A DNA stretch of 64,000 nt, taken from contig NZ_VFMN01000001.1 in NCBI RefSeq assembly GCF_006715055.1, forward strand, positions 3,162,001-3,226,000, given 5' to 3'. The DNA is from Lapillicoccus jejuensis. Lineage in GTDB: Bacteria; Actinomycetota; Actinomycetes; Actinomycetales; Dermatophilaceae. This document shows positions 8,063 to 15,815 of this stretch, in pieces. Below the pieces are notes generated by a model, which saw only the letters and a list, made by a program, of their open reading frames with translations, was not told the origin of the DNA and made no database searches. Every line of letters starts with the position of its first letter. The first letter of the stretch is position 1. The translations under genes and the position numbers were made by a program.

Positions 8063-9598
8063 TCAGGAAGGCTTCGCGTCGGCGTCACGGCGGCGGGTGA
8101 ACCCGCGCAGGGCCGGCCGCAGCGCCCGTACGGAGCGCCCGCGCCAGGCCCCCGCCCACACCCCGGCGCCGTACGCGAGGTCGTCGAGCCGGCGGGCGAC
8201 GACGTACCGGACCGGGTCGAGGTCGGCGCCGGTCCGTCGGTGGTCGAGCAGCCCGTCGGCGACCGCGGCGAGGGCCACGGCGCGCCGGGCGCGCCGGCTG
8301 ACCAGGCAGCCGAGCGCGGCCAGCGGCCAGTAGTGGCGGGTCAGCGCCGCGCTGGTCTGCCAGACGGCGCCGACGAGGCCGACCGCGGTCATCGACGCGG
8401 CCGCGGTCCACGGCCGGCCCCCGGGAGGCAGCCGGCGGCGCACCCCGGCGGTCGCGACGACGTACGCCCCGGCGGCCACCGGCAGCGACCACCGCCGCTG
8501 CGCGAGCAACGCGACCGCGACGACGGCCGTCCACGGGGTGAGGACCATCGGCGCGACGGCGTCCCCGTGCCGCGCGGCGAGCAGGTCCGCGCTCGTGCCG
8601 TAGAACGCCTTGCGCGACAACCAGCCCGAGACCTCCGTGCGGTGCTCGTGGCGGACGACGGCGGCCGGCTCGAAGCGCAGCCGCCAGCCCGCCGACCAGG
8701 TCCGCCACACGAGGTCGACGTCCTCGCCGACCTGCAGGCGCTCGTCGAACCCGTCGCCCCAGGCGGCCGCCCGGACGAGCAGGGCGGCGCTCGGCAGGTA
8801 GGCGACCTGCCCGTGCGGCCGGACGCCGGCCGGTCGCGCACCGAGGTCGAGCGACGAGCGCACCGCCTCGTAGCGGTGCAGCCACCCGCCGCGACCGCCC
8901 TCGTCGGGCAGGCCGAGCACCCGCGGCGCGACGACGGCCACCGCGGGGTCGTCGAGGTGGCGCCGCAGCCGCGCGAGCCACCCGGGGTCGGGGACGACGT
9001 CGGAGTCGAGCAGGGCGACGTACGGCGTCGTGGCCTCCGCGGCGCCGGCGTTGCGGGCCGCGGCGGGGCCGCGTCCCGGGTCGAGGCGGACCACGCGGGC
9101 GCCCGCCGCCCGGGCGACGGCGCCGGTGCGCCCGTCGACCGACCCGTCGTCGACGACGACGACCGGCAGCCGCGGGGGGAGCGCGGCGAGCAGCCGCGCC
9201 AGCGCCTCCGGTCGGTCGCGGACGGGCACGACGACGGTGACGTCGTCGACCGCGGCGTCGTCGGAGGCGTGGTCGGAGGCGTGGTCGGAGGCGTCGTCGC
9301 AGGCGTCCCCGGCCGGGTCCGGGTCGGCGAGGTCGCGGTCGAGCAGGAGCCGCGCGAGCGCGGCCGACGCCGCATCGGTGACCGTGACCCGCCTCCCGAC
9401 GAGCAGCGGCCTGGCGGCCGGGCGCAGCCGCAGGTACCGCCCGGTCGTCGTCCCCAGCAGCGAGGCCCCGTCCTCGCCGACCGCGGTCGTGGCCGACAGG
9501 ACGACGGCGAACCCGTCGGGCAGCCGGGTGCTCGCCGGCGCCGGCGGGGCGGCCGCCCGCGGCGGCGCGGGGCGCGGTGCGTGACGCAGCAGCATCAT
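8063..9598 (-). CDS. mftF: Mycofactocin glycosyltransferase MftF
   Basis: This 511-residue glycosyltransferase family 2 protein decorates premycofactocin with a beta-1,4-linked oligo-glucose chain. The catalytic domain (about residues 120-350) shows TVVVPVRDRPEAL, VVVDDGSVDG and LLDSDVVPDPGWLARL (the DxD region). The later QVGEDVDLVWRTW motif supplies the acceptor-binding ED. Two or three C-terminal hydrophobic stretches (about residues 375-440) are typical of MftF and suggest membrane association. A Ser/Asp-rich insert (SDHASDHASDD) sits before the catalytic domain and is low-complexity. The start codon overlaps the stop of the SDR gene (ATGA), so translation is probably coupled. Confidence 0.93.
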   Translation of the reverse strand: MMLLRHAPRPAPPRAAAPPAPASTRLPDGFAVVLSATTAVGEDGASLLGTTTGRYLRLRPAARPLLVGRRVTVTDAASAALARLLLDRDLADPDPAGDACDDASDHASDHASDDAAVDDVTVVVPVRDRPEALARLLAALPPRLPVVVVDDGSVDGRTGAVARAAGARVVRLDPGRGPAAARNAGAAEATTPYVALLDSDVVPDPGWLARLRRHLDDPAVAVVAPRVLGLPDEGGRGGWLHRYEAVRSSLDLGARPAGVRPHGQVAYLPSAALLVRAAAWGDGFDERLQVGEDVDLVWRTWSAGWRLRFEPAAVVRHEHRTEVSGWLSRKAFYGTSADLLAARHGDAVAPMVLTPWTAVVAVALLAQRRWSLPVAAGAYVVATAGVRRRLPPGGRPWTAAASMTAVGLVGAVWQTSAALTRHYWPLAALGCLVSRRARRAVALAAVADGLLDHRRTGADLDPVRYVVARRLDDLAYGAGVWAGAWRGRSVRALRPALRGFTRRRDADAKPS

Positions 9599-10449
9599 CC
9601 GGCGAACCCGCCCGTCGCGGTGAGCACGGCGCCGGCGAGCACCGGCCCGGCGGTGCAGGCGTGCACGACGACGCCCGCGACCTCGTCGGGGTCCAGGGCC
9701 CGGCCGACGGCCTGGTGCGCGACCAGGGGTGCGACGTCGTCGAGCCCGTAGAGCCGGGCCGTCTCGGCGAGCATGGGGGTGTCGGTCGACCCCGGGCAGA
9801 CGGCCGCGACGGTGACGCCGGTCCCGGTGACGTCGGCGGCCAGCCCGCGCACCAGCCCGACGACCGCGTGCTTGACGGTGCAGTAGGCGCTGAGGTGGTA
9901 CAGCCCCTGCAGCCCGGCGGCGGAGGCGACGGCGACGAAGGCCGGGCGCGCCGCCGGGTCGCGGCGCAGCAGCGACGGCAGGCTCGCGTGCGCGGTGCGC
10001 CACACGGTGAGCAGGTCCTCGCGCCACAGCCGGTCGAGGACGTCGTCGCCGGTCTCCCACTGCGCGTCGCCGCCGGCGATGACGGCCGCCGCGGCCACGA
10101 CGCTGGTCAGGTCACCCCGCTCGGACCCCACCCGGGTGACGAGCTCGACCATCGCCGCCCCGTCCGCGGCGTCGGCGACCACGGGGGTGACCCGTCCCGG
10201 GTGCGCCGCCGCCACCGCCTCGAGGTCCTCCCGGCGCCCCAGGGGGTACGACGTCCCGCCGTCCTCCCCACGGCAGGTGTCCACCGCGTAGACGTGCCGG
10301 CCGGCGGCGGCGAGGCGGGCGGTGACGGCCGCCCCGATCCCGCGAGCGGCGCCGGTGACGATGGCGCTGCCCCCGAGCCCCCCGCCCCCGAGCCCGCCGC
10401 TCCCGAGCCCCCCGCCCCCGAGCCCGCCGGCCCCGGGTTCGCTGCTCAC
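9595..10449 (-). CDS. Mycofactocin-coupled short-chain dehydrogenase/reductase
   Basis: This 284-residue SDR has a Rossmann glycine motif (IVTGAARGIGAAV, about residues 33-45) and the catalytic Ser-Tyr-Lys set in VASAAGLQGLYHLSAYCTVKHA. SDRs encoded inside mycofactocin clusters typically hold a non-exchangeable NAD and pass electrons to mycofactocin; the alcohol or ketone substrate is unknown. It is wedged between mftE and mftF, overlapping each by 4 nt (GTGA and ATGA), so it is a built-in operon member. The first ~28 residues are a glycine/leucine repeat encoded by a duplicated 30-bp unit, which is unusual for an SDR. The GTG start is inferred from the overlap with mftE; a start beyond the repeat is possible. 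Confidence 0.9.
   Translation of the reverse strand: MSSEPGAGGLGGGGLGSGGLGGGGLGGSAIVTGAARGIGAAVTARLAAAGRHVYAVDTCRGEDGGTSYPLGRREDLEAVAAAHPGRVTPVVADAADGAAMVELVTRVGSERGDLTSVVAAAAVIAGGDAQWETGDDVLDRLWREDLLTVWRTAHASLPSLLRRDPAARPAFVAVASAAGLQGLYHLSAYCTVKHAVVGLVRGLAADVTGTGVTVAAVCPGSTDTPMLAETARLYGLDDVAPLVAHQAVGRALDPDEVAGVVVHACTAGPVLAGAVLTATGGFAG
10374..10435. repeat. Duplicated 30-bp C-rich repeat inside SDR N-terminus
   Basis: Two nearly identical 30-bp units made of CCGAGCCCCCCGCCCCCGAG followed by CCCGCC lie back to back. They encode on the minus strand a Gly-Gly-Leu-Gly repeat that precedes the SDR Rossmann motif. The C runs are slippage-prone. Confidence 0.75.
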
Positions 10450-11213
10450 GCGGGCACCTCGACCGGCCGCGCCAGCCGGCCGTCGTCGAGGACGTCCAGG
10501 GCCCGCAGCTCGTGCACGAGGGTCCGGACGAGGGCGACGTGCAGCGCCCGGCCCTCCTCGGCGCTGGCTCCCGTCGGGTCGCCGAGCACCCCGTTGGCCG
10601 ACACGGCCCGGACGCCGTCGCGGCGCAGCCGGGGGAGCAGCTGCGCCAGCGGCAGCGTGCACCCGGGCTCGGCGAGCGGTCCGCGGACGGCCCCCGGCAT
10701 GAGCTCGAGCGCGAGCGAGGTCTCGGTCCGCCCCGCGTGCGCGTCGCCGTCCGGGACGTCGCACACCGTCCACGCGACCGGGCGGCCCTCGTAGCGCAGC
10801 AGGGACACCGCCCCGCGCAGCGTCGCGACGTTGCCGCCGTGCCCGTTGACGAAGATCACGCCCTGCGCCCACCGGCAGGCCGACCGGCCGAGCTCGACCA
10901 GCACCGCGTGCAGCGCCTCGTGGCCGATGGAGACCGTTCCCGGGAAGCCCTCGTGCTCACCGCTGTTGCCGTAGGACACCGCGGGCGCGACGAGGACCCG
11001 CCGGCCCTCGGCGACGAGCGCCGCGGCGGCCGCGCGGGCCACCGTGGTGGCGACGACCGTGTCGGTCGCGAGGGGCAGGTGCGGGCCGTGCTGCTCCACC
11101 GACCCGACCGGGACCAGCAGCAGCGCCTCGCCCTCGCCGACGCCCGGCGAGGTCTCGGTGGCCAGGTCCGGGCGCGGGTTCGGGGGGCGCGGGCTCGGGG
11201 CGCGGCCGGTCAC
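10446..11213 (-). CDS. mftE: Mycofactocin precursor peptide peptidase MftE
   Basis: This 255-residue creatininase-fold metalloprotease cleaves the MftC-modified MftA precursor, releasing AHDP, the Val-Tyr-derived core. Metal-ligand motifs are visible: PVGSVEQHGPHLPL (about residues 37-50), VSYGNSGEHEGFPGT and FVNGHGGN near residue 123, with acidic ligands in the intervening and later helices (HAGRTETSLAL). The length matches characterised MftE proteins. The GTG at 11213 lies 2 nt after the mftC stop codon. The gene's end overlaps the SDR start. Confidence 0.95.
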   Translation of the reverse strand: MTGRAPSPRPPNPRPDLATETSPGVGEGEALLLVPVGSVEQHGPHLPLATDTVVATTVARAAAAALVAEGRRVLVAPAVSYGNSGEHEGFPGTVSIGHEALHAVLVELGRSACRWAQGVIFVNGHGGNVATLRGAVSLLRYEGRPVAWTVCDVPDGDAHAGRTETSLALELMPGAVRGPLAEPGCTLPLAQLLPRLRRDGVRAVSANGVLGDPTGASAEEGRALHVALVRTLVHELRALDVLDDGRLARPVEVPA

Positions 11214-11215
11214 GG

Positions 11216-12412
11216 TCAGCCCGGGAACCCGGCCAGCGGGCTCTCGTCGCAGGAGCGGTCGGGCCGCCGGGTCGGCAGGGGGAGCAGGACGGGGGCGTTG
11301 CGGACCGGCCCGGTGTGCGAGTGGTCGCCGCTCGGGGCCGGGCGTGCGGCCGCGCTCGGCTCGGCGGCGTGGCCCTTGACGCACTCGGGGTCGGGTCCGT
11401 CGAGCGGGAGGCCGGTGAAGAACTTGGCCGCCATGCACCCGCCGCGGCAGGCGTCGTACGCCGAGCAGCGGGTGCAGGCGCCGCCCGTCTGCGGCGAGCG
11501 GAGCTCGGTGAAGAGCGGCGAGTGCTTCCAGACCCGGTCGAAGCCGCCGTCGTCGCGCACGTTGCCGGCGAGGAACTGGTCGTGGATGGCGAACGGGCAC
11601 GCGTAGACGTCGCCGACCGGGTCGACGAGGCACACCACCCGCCCCGCACCGCACAGGTTGAGCCCGGGCAGGGCGTCACCGTACGCGGAGAGGTGGAAGA
11701 ACGAGTCGCCGGTGAGGACCCGGTCGCCGTGCGCGACGAGCCAGTCGTAGAGCTCGCGCTGCTGCTCGGGCCGCGGGTGCAGGTCCTCCCACACGTCGGC
11801 GCCGCGGCCCGAGGGGCGCAGCCGCGTGAGGCGCAGCTGGGCGCCGTACCGCTCGGCGATGGCCTGGAACTCGTCGAGCTGGCCGATGTTGTGCCGGGTG
11901 CAGACCACCGACAGCTTGACGTCCTGCATCCCCGCGTCGGAGAGGTGCTCGACGGCGCGCAGCGCCGCGTCGTACGTCCCGCGGCCGCGGACCGCGTCGT
12001 TGACCTCCGCGGTCGCGCCGTCGAGCGAGACCTGCACGTCGACGTAGTCGGTCGCGGCGAGGCGGCGCGCGCGCTCGCGGGTGATCCGGAAGCCGTTGGT
12101 GGAGAACTTGACCCCGACGTGGTGCTCGACGGCGTGGTCGAGCAGCTCCCAGAAGTCCGGCCGCACCGTCGGCTCGCCGCCGCCGATGTTGACGTAGAAG
12201 ATCTGCATGCGCTCGAACTCCTCGACGAGCGCCTTGGCCTCGGCCGTGCTGAGCTCGTGCGGGTCCCGCCGCCCGGACGAGCTGAGGCAGTGCACGCAGG
12301 CGAGGTTGCACGCGTAGGTCAGCTCCCAGGTCAGGCAGATCGGCGCGTCCAGCCCGCGCTCGAACTGGTCGACCAGGCGGCCGGGACGTGGGCGCTCGAC
12401 GATGGCGGTCAT
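11216..12412 (-). CDS. mftC: Mycofactocin radical SAM maturase MftC
   Basis: This 398-residue radical SAM/SPASM enzyme performs the two-step decarboxylation and Val-Tyr crosslink on the C-terminus of MftA. The SAM-binding [4Fe-4S] cluster is coordinated by Cys35, Cys39 and Cys42 in YACNLACVHC, with the GGEP motif at IGGGEPTVRP. The C-terminal SPASM region supplies auxiliary cluster cysteines (NLCGAGRVVC, VYACPF, CTRCSAYDACRGGC). About 50 residues after the last cysteines form a disordered, proline-rich tail that looks longer than usual. It lies 9 nt after mftB. The precursor MftA and chaperone MftB are immediately upstream, as in all known clusters. Confidence 0.97.
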   Translation of the reverse strand: MTAIVERPRPGRLVDQFERGLDAPICLTWELTYACNLACVHCLSSSGRRDPHELSTAEAKALVEEFERMQIFYVNIGGGEPTVRPDFWELLDHAVEHHVGVKFSTNGFRITRERARRLAATDYVDVQVSLDGATAEVNDAVRGRGTYDAALRAVEHLSDAGMQDVKLSVVCTRHNIGQLDEFQAIAERYGAQLRLTRLRPSGRGADVWEDLHPRPEQQRELYDWLVAHGDRVLTGDSFFHLSAYGDALPGLNLCGAGRVVCLVDPVGDVYACPFAIHDQFLAGNVRDDGGFDRVWKHSPLFTELRSPQTGGACTRCSAYDACRGGCMAAKFFTGLPLDGPDPECVKGHAAEPSAAARPAPSGDHSHTGPVRNAPVLLPLPTRRPDRSCDESPLAGFPG

Positions 12413-12421
12413 GCGGGTCTC

Positions 12422-12712
12422 CTACCGGGTGGGGGTGGGGGCGGGGTCGTGCGCAGGACGCCGTACGACGACGCCGCTGCCGGCGAGGGTGCGCAGCGCG
12501 GCGACGTACGCGGGGTGGTCCGGGGCCTCGACCCCGGCCCGCCGCAGGGCGTCGGCGACGGTGGGCTCGCCCTCGAGCCGCCGCACGACGTCCACGAGGG
12601 CCGGGGTCTTGAGGAAGCTCAGCCGCCGCGTGTGGAAGTCGTAGGCCAGCGCCCCGAAGGGCTCGGGCCGCAGCGCCACCGACGGGCTGAGCGCCCAGGC
12701 CTCGTCGAGCAT
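12422..12712 (-). CDS. mftB: Mycofactocin precursor chaperone MftB
   Basis: This 96-residue RRE-type (PqqD-like) peptide chaperone binds MftA and presents it to MftC. It opens MLDEAWALSPSVALRPEPFG, and the middle carries YDFHTRRLSFLKTPALVDVV, the conserved beta-hairpin and helix of MftB. The ATG at 12712 has a GAAGGAG ribosome-binding site and lies 10 nt after the mftA stop. The C-terminus uses the rare valine codon GTA in a GTA-CGG pair. Confidence 0.94.
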   Translation of the reverse strand: MLDEAWALSPSVALRPEPFGALAYDFHTRRLSFLKTPALVDVVRRLEGEPTVADALRRAGVEAPDHPAYVAALRTLAGSGVVVRRPAHDPAPTPTR

Positions 12713-12722
12713 CGGTGCTCCT

Positions 12723-12866
12723 TCAGTAGACGCCGCACATGCCGTCGATGGAGACCTCCTCGACGAGGGCCTCGGCCAGGTCGGTCTCGGCGGGCTCCGG
12801 CTCGGGGGCGGCGTGGGTCTCCACGGTGGGGGCGGTGGGGGCGGTGGGGGCGAGCGTGTCGGGCAT
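12723..12866 (-). CDS. mftA: Mycofactocin precursor peptide MftA
   Basis: This 47-residue precursor, easily missed because of its length, runs from MPDTLAPT to the diagnostic C-terminus SIDGMCGVY. The terminal Val-Tyr is the part that becomes mycofactocin after MftC crosslinking and MftE cleavage; the IDGMCG segment is the conserved recognition element. The N-terminal half is a Thr-Ala-Pro repeat encoded by GGGGGCGGT repeats, and the middle is Glu-rich and binds MftB in known systems. The ATG follows a GGAAGG ribosome-binding site. It is the first gene of the seven-gene operon. Confidence 0.97.
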   Translation of the reverse strand: MPDTLAPTAPTAPTVETHAAPEPEPAETDLAEALVEEVSIDGMCGVY

Positions 12867-13233
12867 GCGGGTGCCTTCCGGTCGGGGCGCCCCGGGTCCT
12901 GCCGACGGCGCCGTCGTGCTGGGTGCGGTCCCCGCTGCTGCGGGGTGCAGCCGACGTTAGGAGCGTCGCCCGTCGCCCTCGCCCCCCGTCCGGGCGCACC
13001 TGACCTGCCCATCCGGGCAGGGCCGGGCCCGGAGCGAGCGCGCCCTGCCCGACCGGAGGGGCCGTCCCCCGGCCGGCCGGACCGGCCCGCGCACCCGGCC
13101 GCACAGTCTTGCCGGCCGTGTCTTGGGCTCGCAGGTCCCCCGCTCCTAGCGTCCGGTCGTCACCGCCGGCCGCGGCCCGAGCCGGGCGGCACCCGAGGCA
13201 GCGTCATCACCACCGCGACAAGGAGGTCGTCCG
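12867..13233. promoter_or_regulatory. Divergent control region between mftA and methanol dehydrogenase
   Basis: This 367-bp region has no gene. Leftward, TAACGT (12954-12959, minus strand) is a plausible -10 for mftA, with no good -35, which suggests activator dependence. Rightward, TTGGGC (13123-13128) and TAGCGT (13147-13152) with an 18-bp spacer form a plausible promoter for the dehydrogenase, whose leader ends in AAGGAGG. Between the two lies the palindrome CTGCCC-ATCC-GGGCAG (13004-13019), a candidate site for the response regulator encoded nearby. GC content is extreme and few other landmarks are visible. Confidence 0.5.
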
Positions 13234-14526
13234 ATGCAGGTCGACGAGTTGCTCAAACCGTTCCCCATCAAGGAGTTCCACCCGTTCCCGCGCGCCCTGA
13301 TGGGTCCTGGGGCGCACGAGATGATCGGGCCGGAGGCGCTCAAGCTGGGCTTCCGCAAGACCCTCATCATGACCTCGGGCCTGCGCGGGACCGACGTCGT
13401 GCACAAGATCGCCGAGTCGATGAAGTACCACGGCCTCGAGGTGGTGATCTACGACAAGGTCGAGTCGAACCCCAAGGACTACAACGTCATGGACGCCGTG
13501 TCCATGTACCAGGAGAACGAGTGCGACTCCTTCGTCTCCATCGGCGGCGGGTCCTCGCACGACGCGTGCAAGGGCGCCCGGGTCTCGGTCGCCCACGACG
13601 GGCGCAACGTCAACGAGTTCGAGGGCTTCAACATGTCCGAGAACCCGAAGAACCCGCCGCACATCGCGGTCTCGACGACCGCGGGCACAGGGTCGGAGAC
13701 GTCGTGGGCCTACGTCATCACCGACACGACGACGGACCCGGGCAAGCCGCACAAGTACGTCGCCTTCGACGACGCGTCGGTGACGACGCTCGCCATCGAC
13801 GACCCGGTGCTCTACTACGACCTGCCGGTCGACTACACCGCCCAGTGCGGGTTCGACGTGCTCGCGCACGCCAGCGAGCCGTACGTCTCCCGGCTCAACT
13901 TCGAGCCCTCGCTCGGCAACGCCCTGCGGGCCATCAAGCTCACGGCGGAGAACCTGCGCGAGGCGACGTGGAACGGCCAGGACCTCAAGGGCCGCGAGGG
14001 GATGATGTACGCGCAGTACATCGCCGCGCAGGCGTTCAACTCCGGGGGCCTGGGGATCATCCACTCCATCTCGCACGCGGTGTCGGCGTTCTACGACACC
14101 CACCACGGGCTCAACAACGCCATCGCCCTGCCCCGCGTCTGGGCCTTCAACATGCCCACGCAGTACAAGCGCTTCGCCGACATGGCGCAGGCCATGGGGG
14201 TCGACATCGGGGGGATGACGACCGTGCAGGCGGCGGACGCCGCGCTCGCGGCGGCGATCCGGCTGCTGCGCGACGTGGGCATCACGGAGAAGTTCACCGA
14301 CGTCACGCAGGACAGCTACTCCAAGAACCGCCTCGGGCAGGGCCCGACCGCGTTCTACGAGAAGGCCAAGGTCATCACCGGCGACCAGGAGGACGTCGAC
14401 CGGATCACCAACCACGTGCTCGGTGACGCCTGCACACCCGGCAACGCCAAGGAGTGCACCTTCGACACCGTGCGCCCGGTGGTCGAGCACTGCATGAACG
14501 GCGACCTGGACGACCTGCTGGGCTGA
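13234..14526 (+). CDS. mdo: Mycofactocin-linked (NDMA-dependent type) methanol/alcohol dehydrogenase
   Basis: This 430-residue group III iron/zinc-type alcohol dehydrogenase matches the actinobacterial methanol:NDMA oxidoreductases (MDO/Mno), decameric enzymes with tightly bound NAD(H). They oxidise methanol and other primary alcohols, and use mycofactocin as the physiological electron acceptor. Visible features are the NAD-binding SIGGGSSHDACKG (about residues 104-116), STTAGTGSETSWAYV, and the metal ligands Asp and His in CGFDVLAHASEP, His in IIHSISHAV and His in THHGLNNAI. The AAGGAGG ribosome-binding site fixes the ATG. It is divergent from mftA and heads a four-gene unit with an AAA+ ATPase, a VWA protein and an MftM-like methyltransferase. 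Confidence 0.93.
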   Translation: MQVDELLKPFPIKEFHPFPRALMGPGAHEMIGPEALKLGFRKTLIMTSGLRGTDVVHKIAESMKYHGLEVVIYDKVESNPKDYNVMDAVSMYQENECDSFVSIGGGSSHDACKGARVSVAHDGRNVNEFEGFNMSENPKNPPHIAVSTTAGTGSETSWAYVITDTTTDPGKPHKYVAFDDASVTTLAIDDPVLYYDLPVDYTAQCGFDVLAHASEPYVSRLNFEPSLGNALRAIKLTAENLREATWNGQDLKGREGMMYAQYIAAQAFNSGGLGIIHSISHAVSAFYDTHHGLNNAIALPRVWAFNMPTQYKRFADMAQAMGVDIGGMTTVQAADAALAAAIRLLRDVGITEKFTDVTQDSYSKNRLGQGPTAFYEKAKVITGDQEDVDRITNHVLGDACTPGNAKECTFDTVRPVVEHCMNGDLDDLLG

Positions 14527-14606
14527 CCGGCCGTCGACCCCGGGGCCGGGGCCACGTGACGTGGCCCCGGCCCGACCTCGGCTCGACCCCATCGAAGGAG
14601 CAGCGC

Positions 14607-15812
14607 GTGACCGACGAGATCGACGACTTCGACGACGTCGAGGACGCCCGCCGCCGTCTCGGCGACGTCGGGTACCTGGCCGACGGCCGTCTCGCGACGA
14701 CCGTGTTCCTGCAGTCCCGGCTCGGCAAGCCCGTGCTCCTCGAGGGACCGGCGGGGGTCGGCAAGACCCAGCTGGCGCTCAGCCTGGCCCGGGCGACGGG
14801 CCGCCGCCTCCTGCGGCTGCAGTGCTACGAGGGCCAGGACGAGACCAAGGCCCTCTACGAGTGGGACTACGGCAAGCAGCTGCTCTACACGCAGATCCTG
14901 CGCGAGAAGATCGGCCAGATCGTCGCCGACGCGGCCGACCTGCACGAGTCGGTGGAGCGGATCGGGGCCCAGGAGAGCGTCTTCTTCTCCGAGCGCTTCC
15001 TGGCCCCGCGGCCGCTGCTGCAGGCGATCAGCTCGCCGGAGCCGGTGGTGCTGCTCATCGACGAGGTCGACCGGGCCGACGAGGCCCTCGAGGCCGTCCT
15101 GCTGGAGTCGCTGGCCGAGTTCCAGGTCTCCATCCCCGAGATCGGCACGGTGACGGCGCGCCACCAGCCCTACGTCGTCCTCACCTCGAACAACACGCGC
15201 GACCTGTCCGCCGCCCTCAAGCGGCGCTGCCTGCACCTGTTCCTCGACTACCCCTCGCCGGAGCGCGAGCTGGAGATCCTGCGCAGCAAGGACACCGGTC
15301 TGCCGATGGCGCTGGCCGAGCGGCTCGTCGAGGTCGTCCGGGGGCTGCGCGAGCTGGACCTGCGCAAGGCCCCGAGCATCTCCGAGACGATCGACTGGGC
15401 CCGCACGCTCTCCGTGCTCGGGGTGTCCGAGCTGTCCGCGCAGGTCCTCGCCGACACCCTCAACGTCGTCGTCAAGTACGAGCGCGACGTGCAGAAGGCC
15501 ACCGCGGCCCTGCCGCGGCTGGTCGACCCGAACGCGACCGTCCCGGCCGCGCACGGCCACGGCCTTGGCCACGGGCACGGGCACGGGCACGGCGCGGACC
15601 ACGACCACGGCGGGGACCACGACCACGACCATGACCACGACCACGACGAGCCGGGCGGTGCGGACGGGCGGGCGGTCCGGGCCGCCAAGGACGCGCCGGG
15701 TCGTCACGACACCGACTACTACGGCGCCCCCGGGCGAGGGGCCGGCATCGGCCGCCGGCCGGTGTCGCGCGAGCAGGGCGAGCGCTCCTTCACCCGCAAG
15801 CGCCCGGTCTGA
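14607..15812 (+). CDS. MoxR-type AAA+ ATPase with histidine-rich C-terminal segment
   Basis: This 401-residue MoxR-family ATPase has Walker A GPAGVGKTQ (about residues 48-56), Walker B VVLLIDEVDRAD and sensor LTSNNTRDLS. MoxR proteins act with VWA partners as chaperones that insert cofactors or metals into dehydrogenases; its place directly after mdo implies the alcohol dehydrogenase is the client. After the lid domain there is an unusual His/Asp-rich run (about residues 313-346) of HGHG, DHDHG and HDHD repeats, plausibly a metal store or delivery site. The GTG start at 14607 has GAAGGAG upstream. The VWA gene begins 3 nt after its stop. Confidence 0.9.
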   Translation: MTDEIDDFDDVEDARRRLGDVGYLADGRLATTVFLQSRLGKPVLLEGPAGVGKTQLALSLARATGRRLLRLQCYEGQDETKALYEWDYGKQLLYTQILREKIGQIVADAADLHESVERIGAQESVFFSERFLAPRPLLQAISSPEPVVLLIDEVDRADEALEAVLLESLAEFQVSIPEIGTVTARHQPYVVLTSNNTRDLSAALKRRCLHLFLDYPSPERELEILRSKDTGLPMALAERLVEVVRGLRELDLRKAPSISETIDWARTLSVLGVSELSAQVLADTLNVVVKYERDVQKATAALPRLVDPNATVPAAHGHGLGHGHGHGHGADHDHGGDHDHDHDHDHDEPGGADGRAVRAAKDAPGRHDTDYYGAPGRGAGIGRRPVSREQGERSFTRKRPV

Positions 15813-15815
15813 CCC

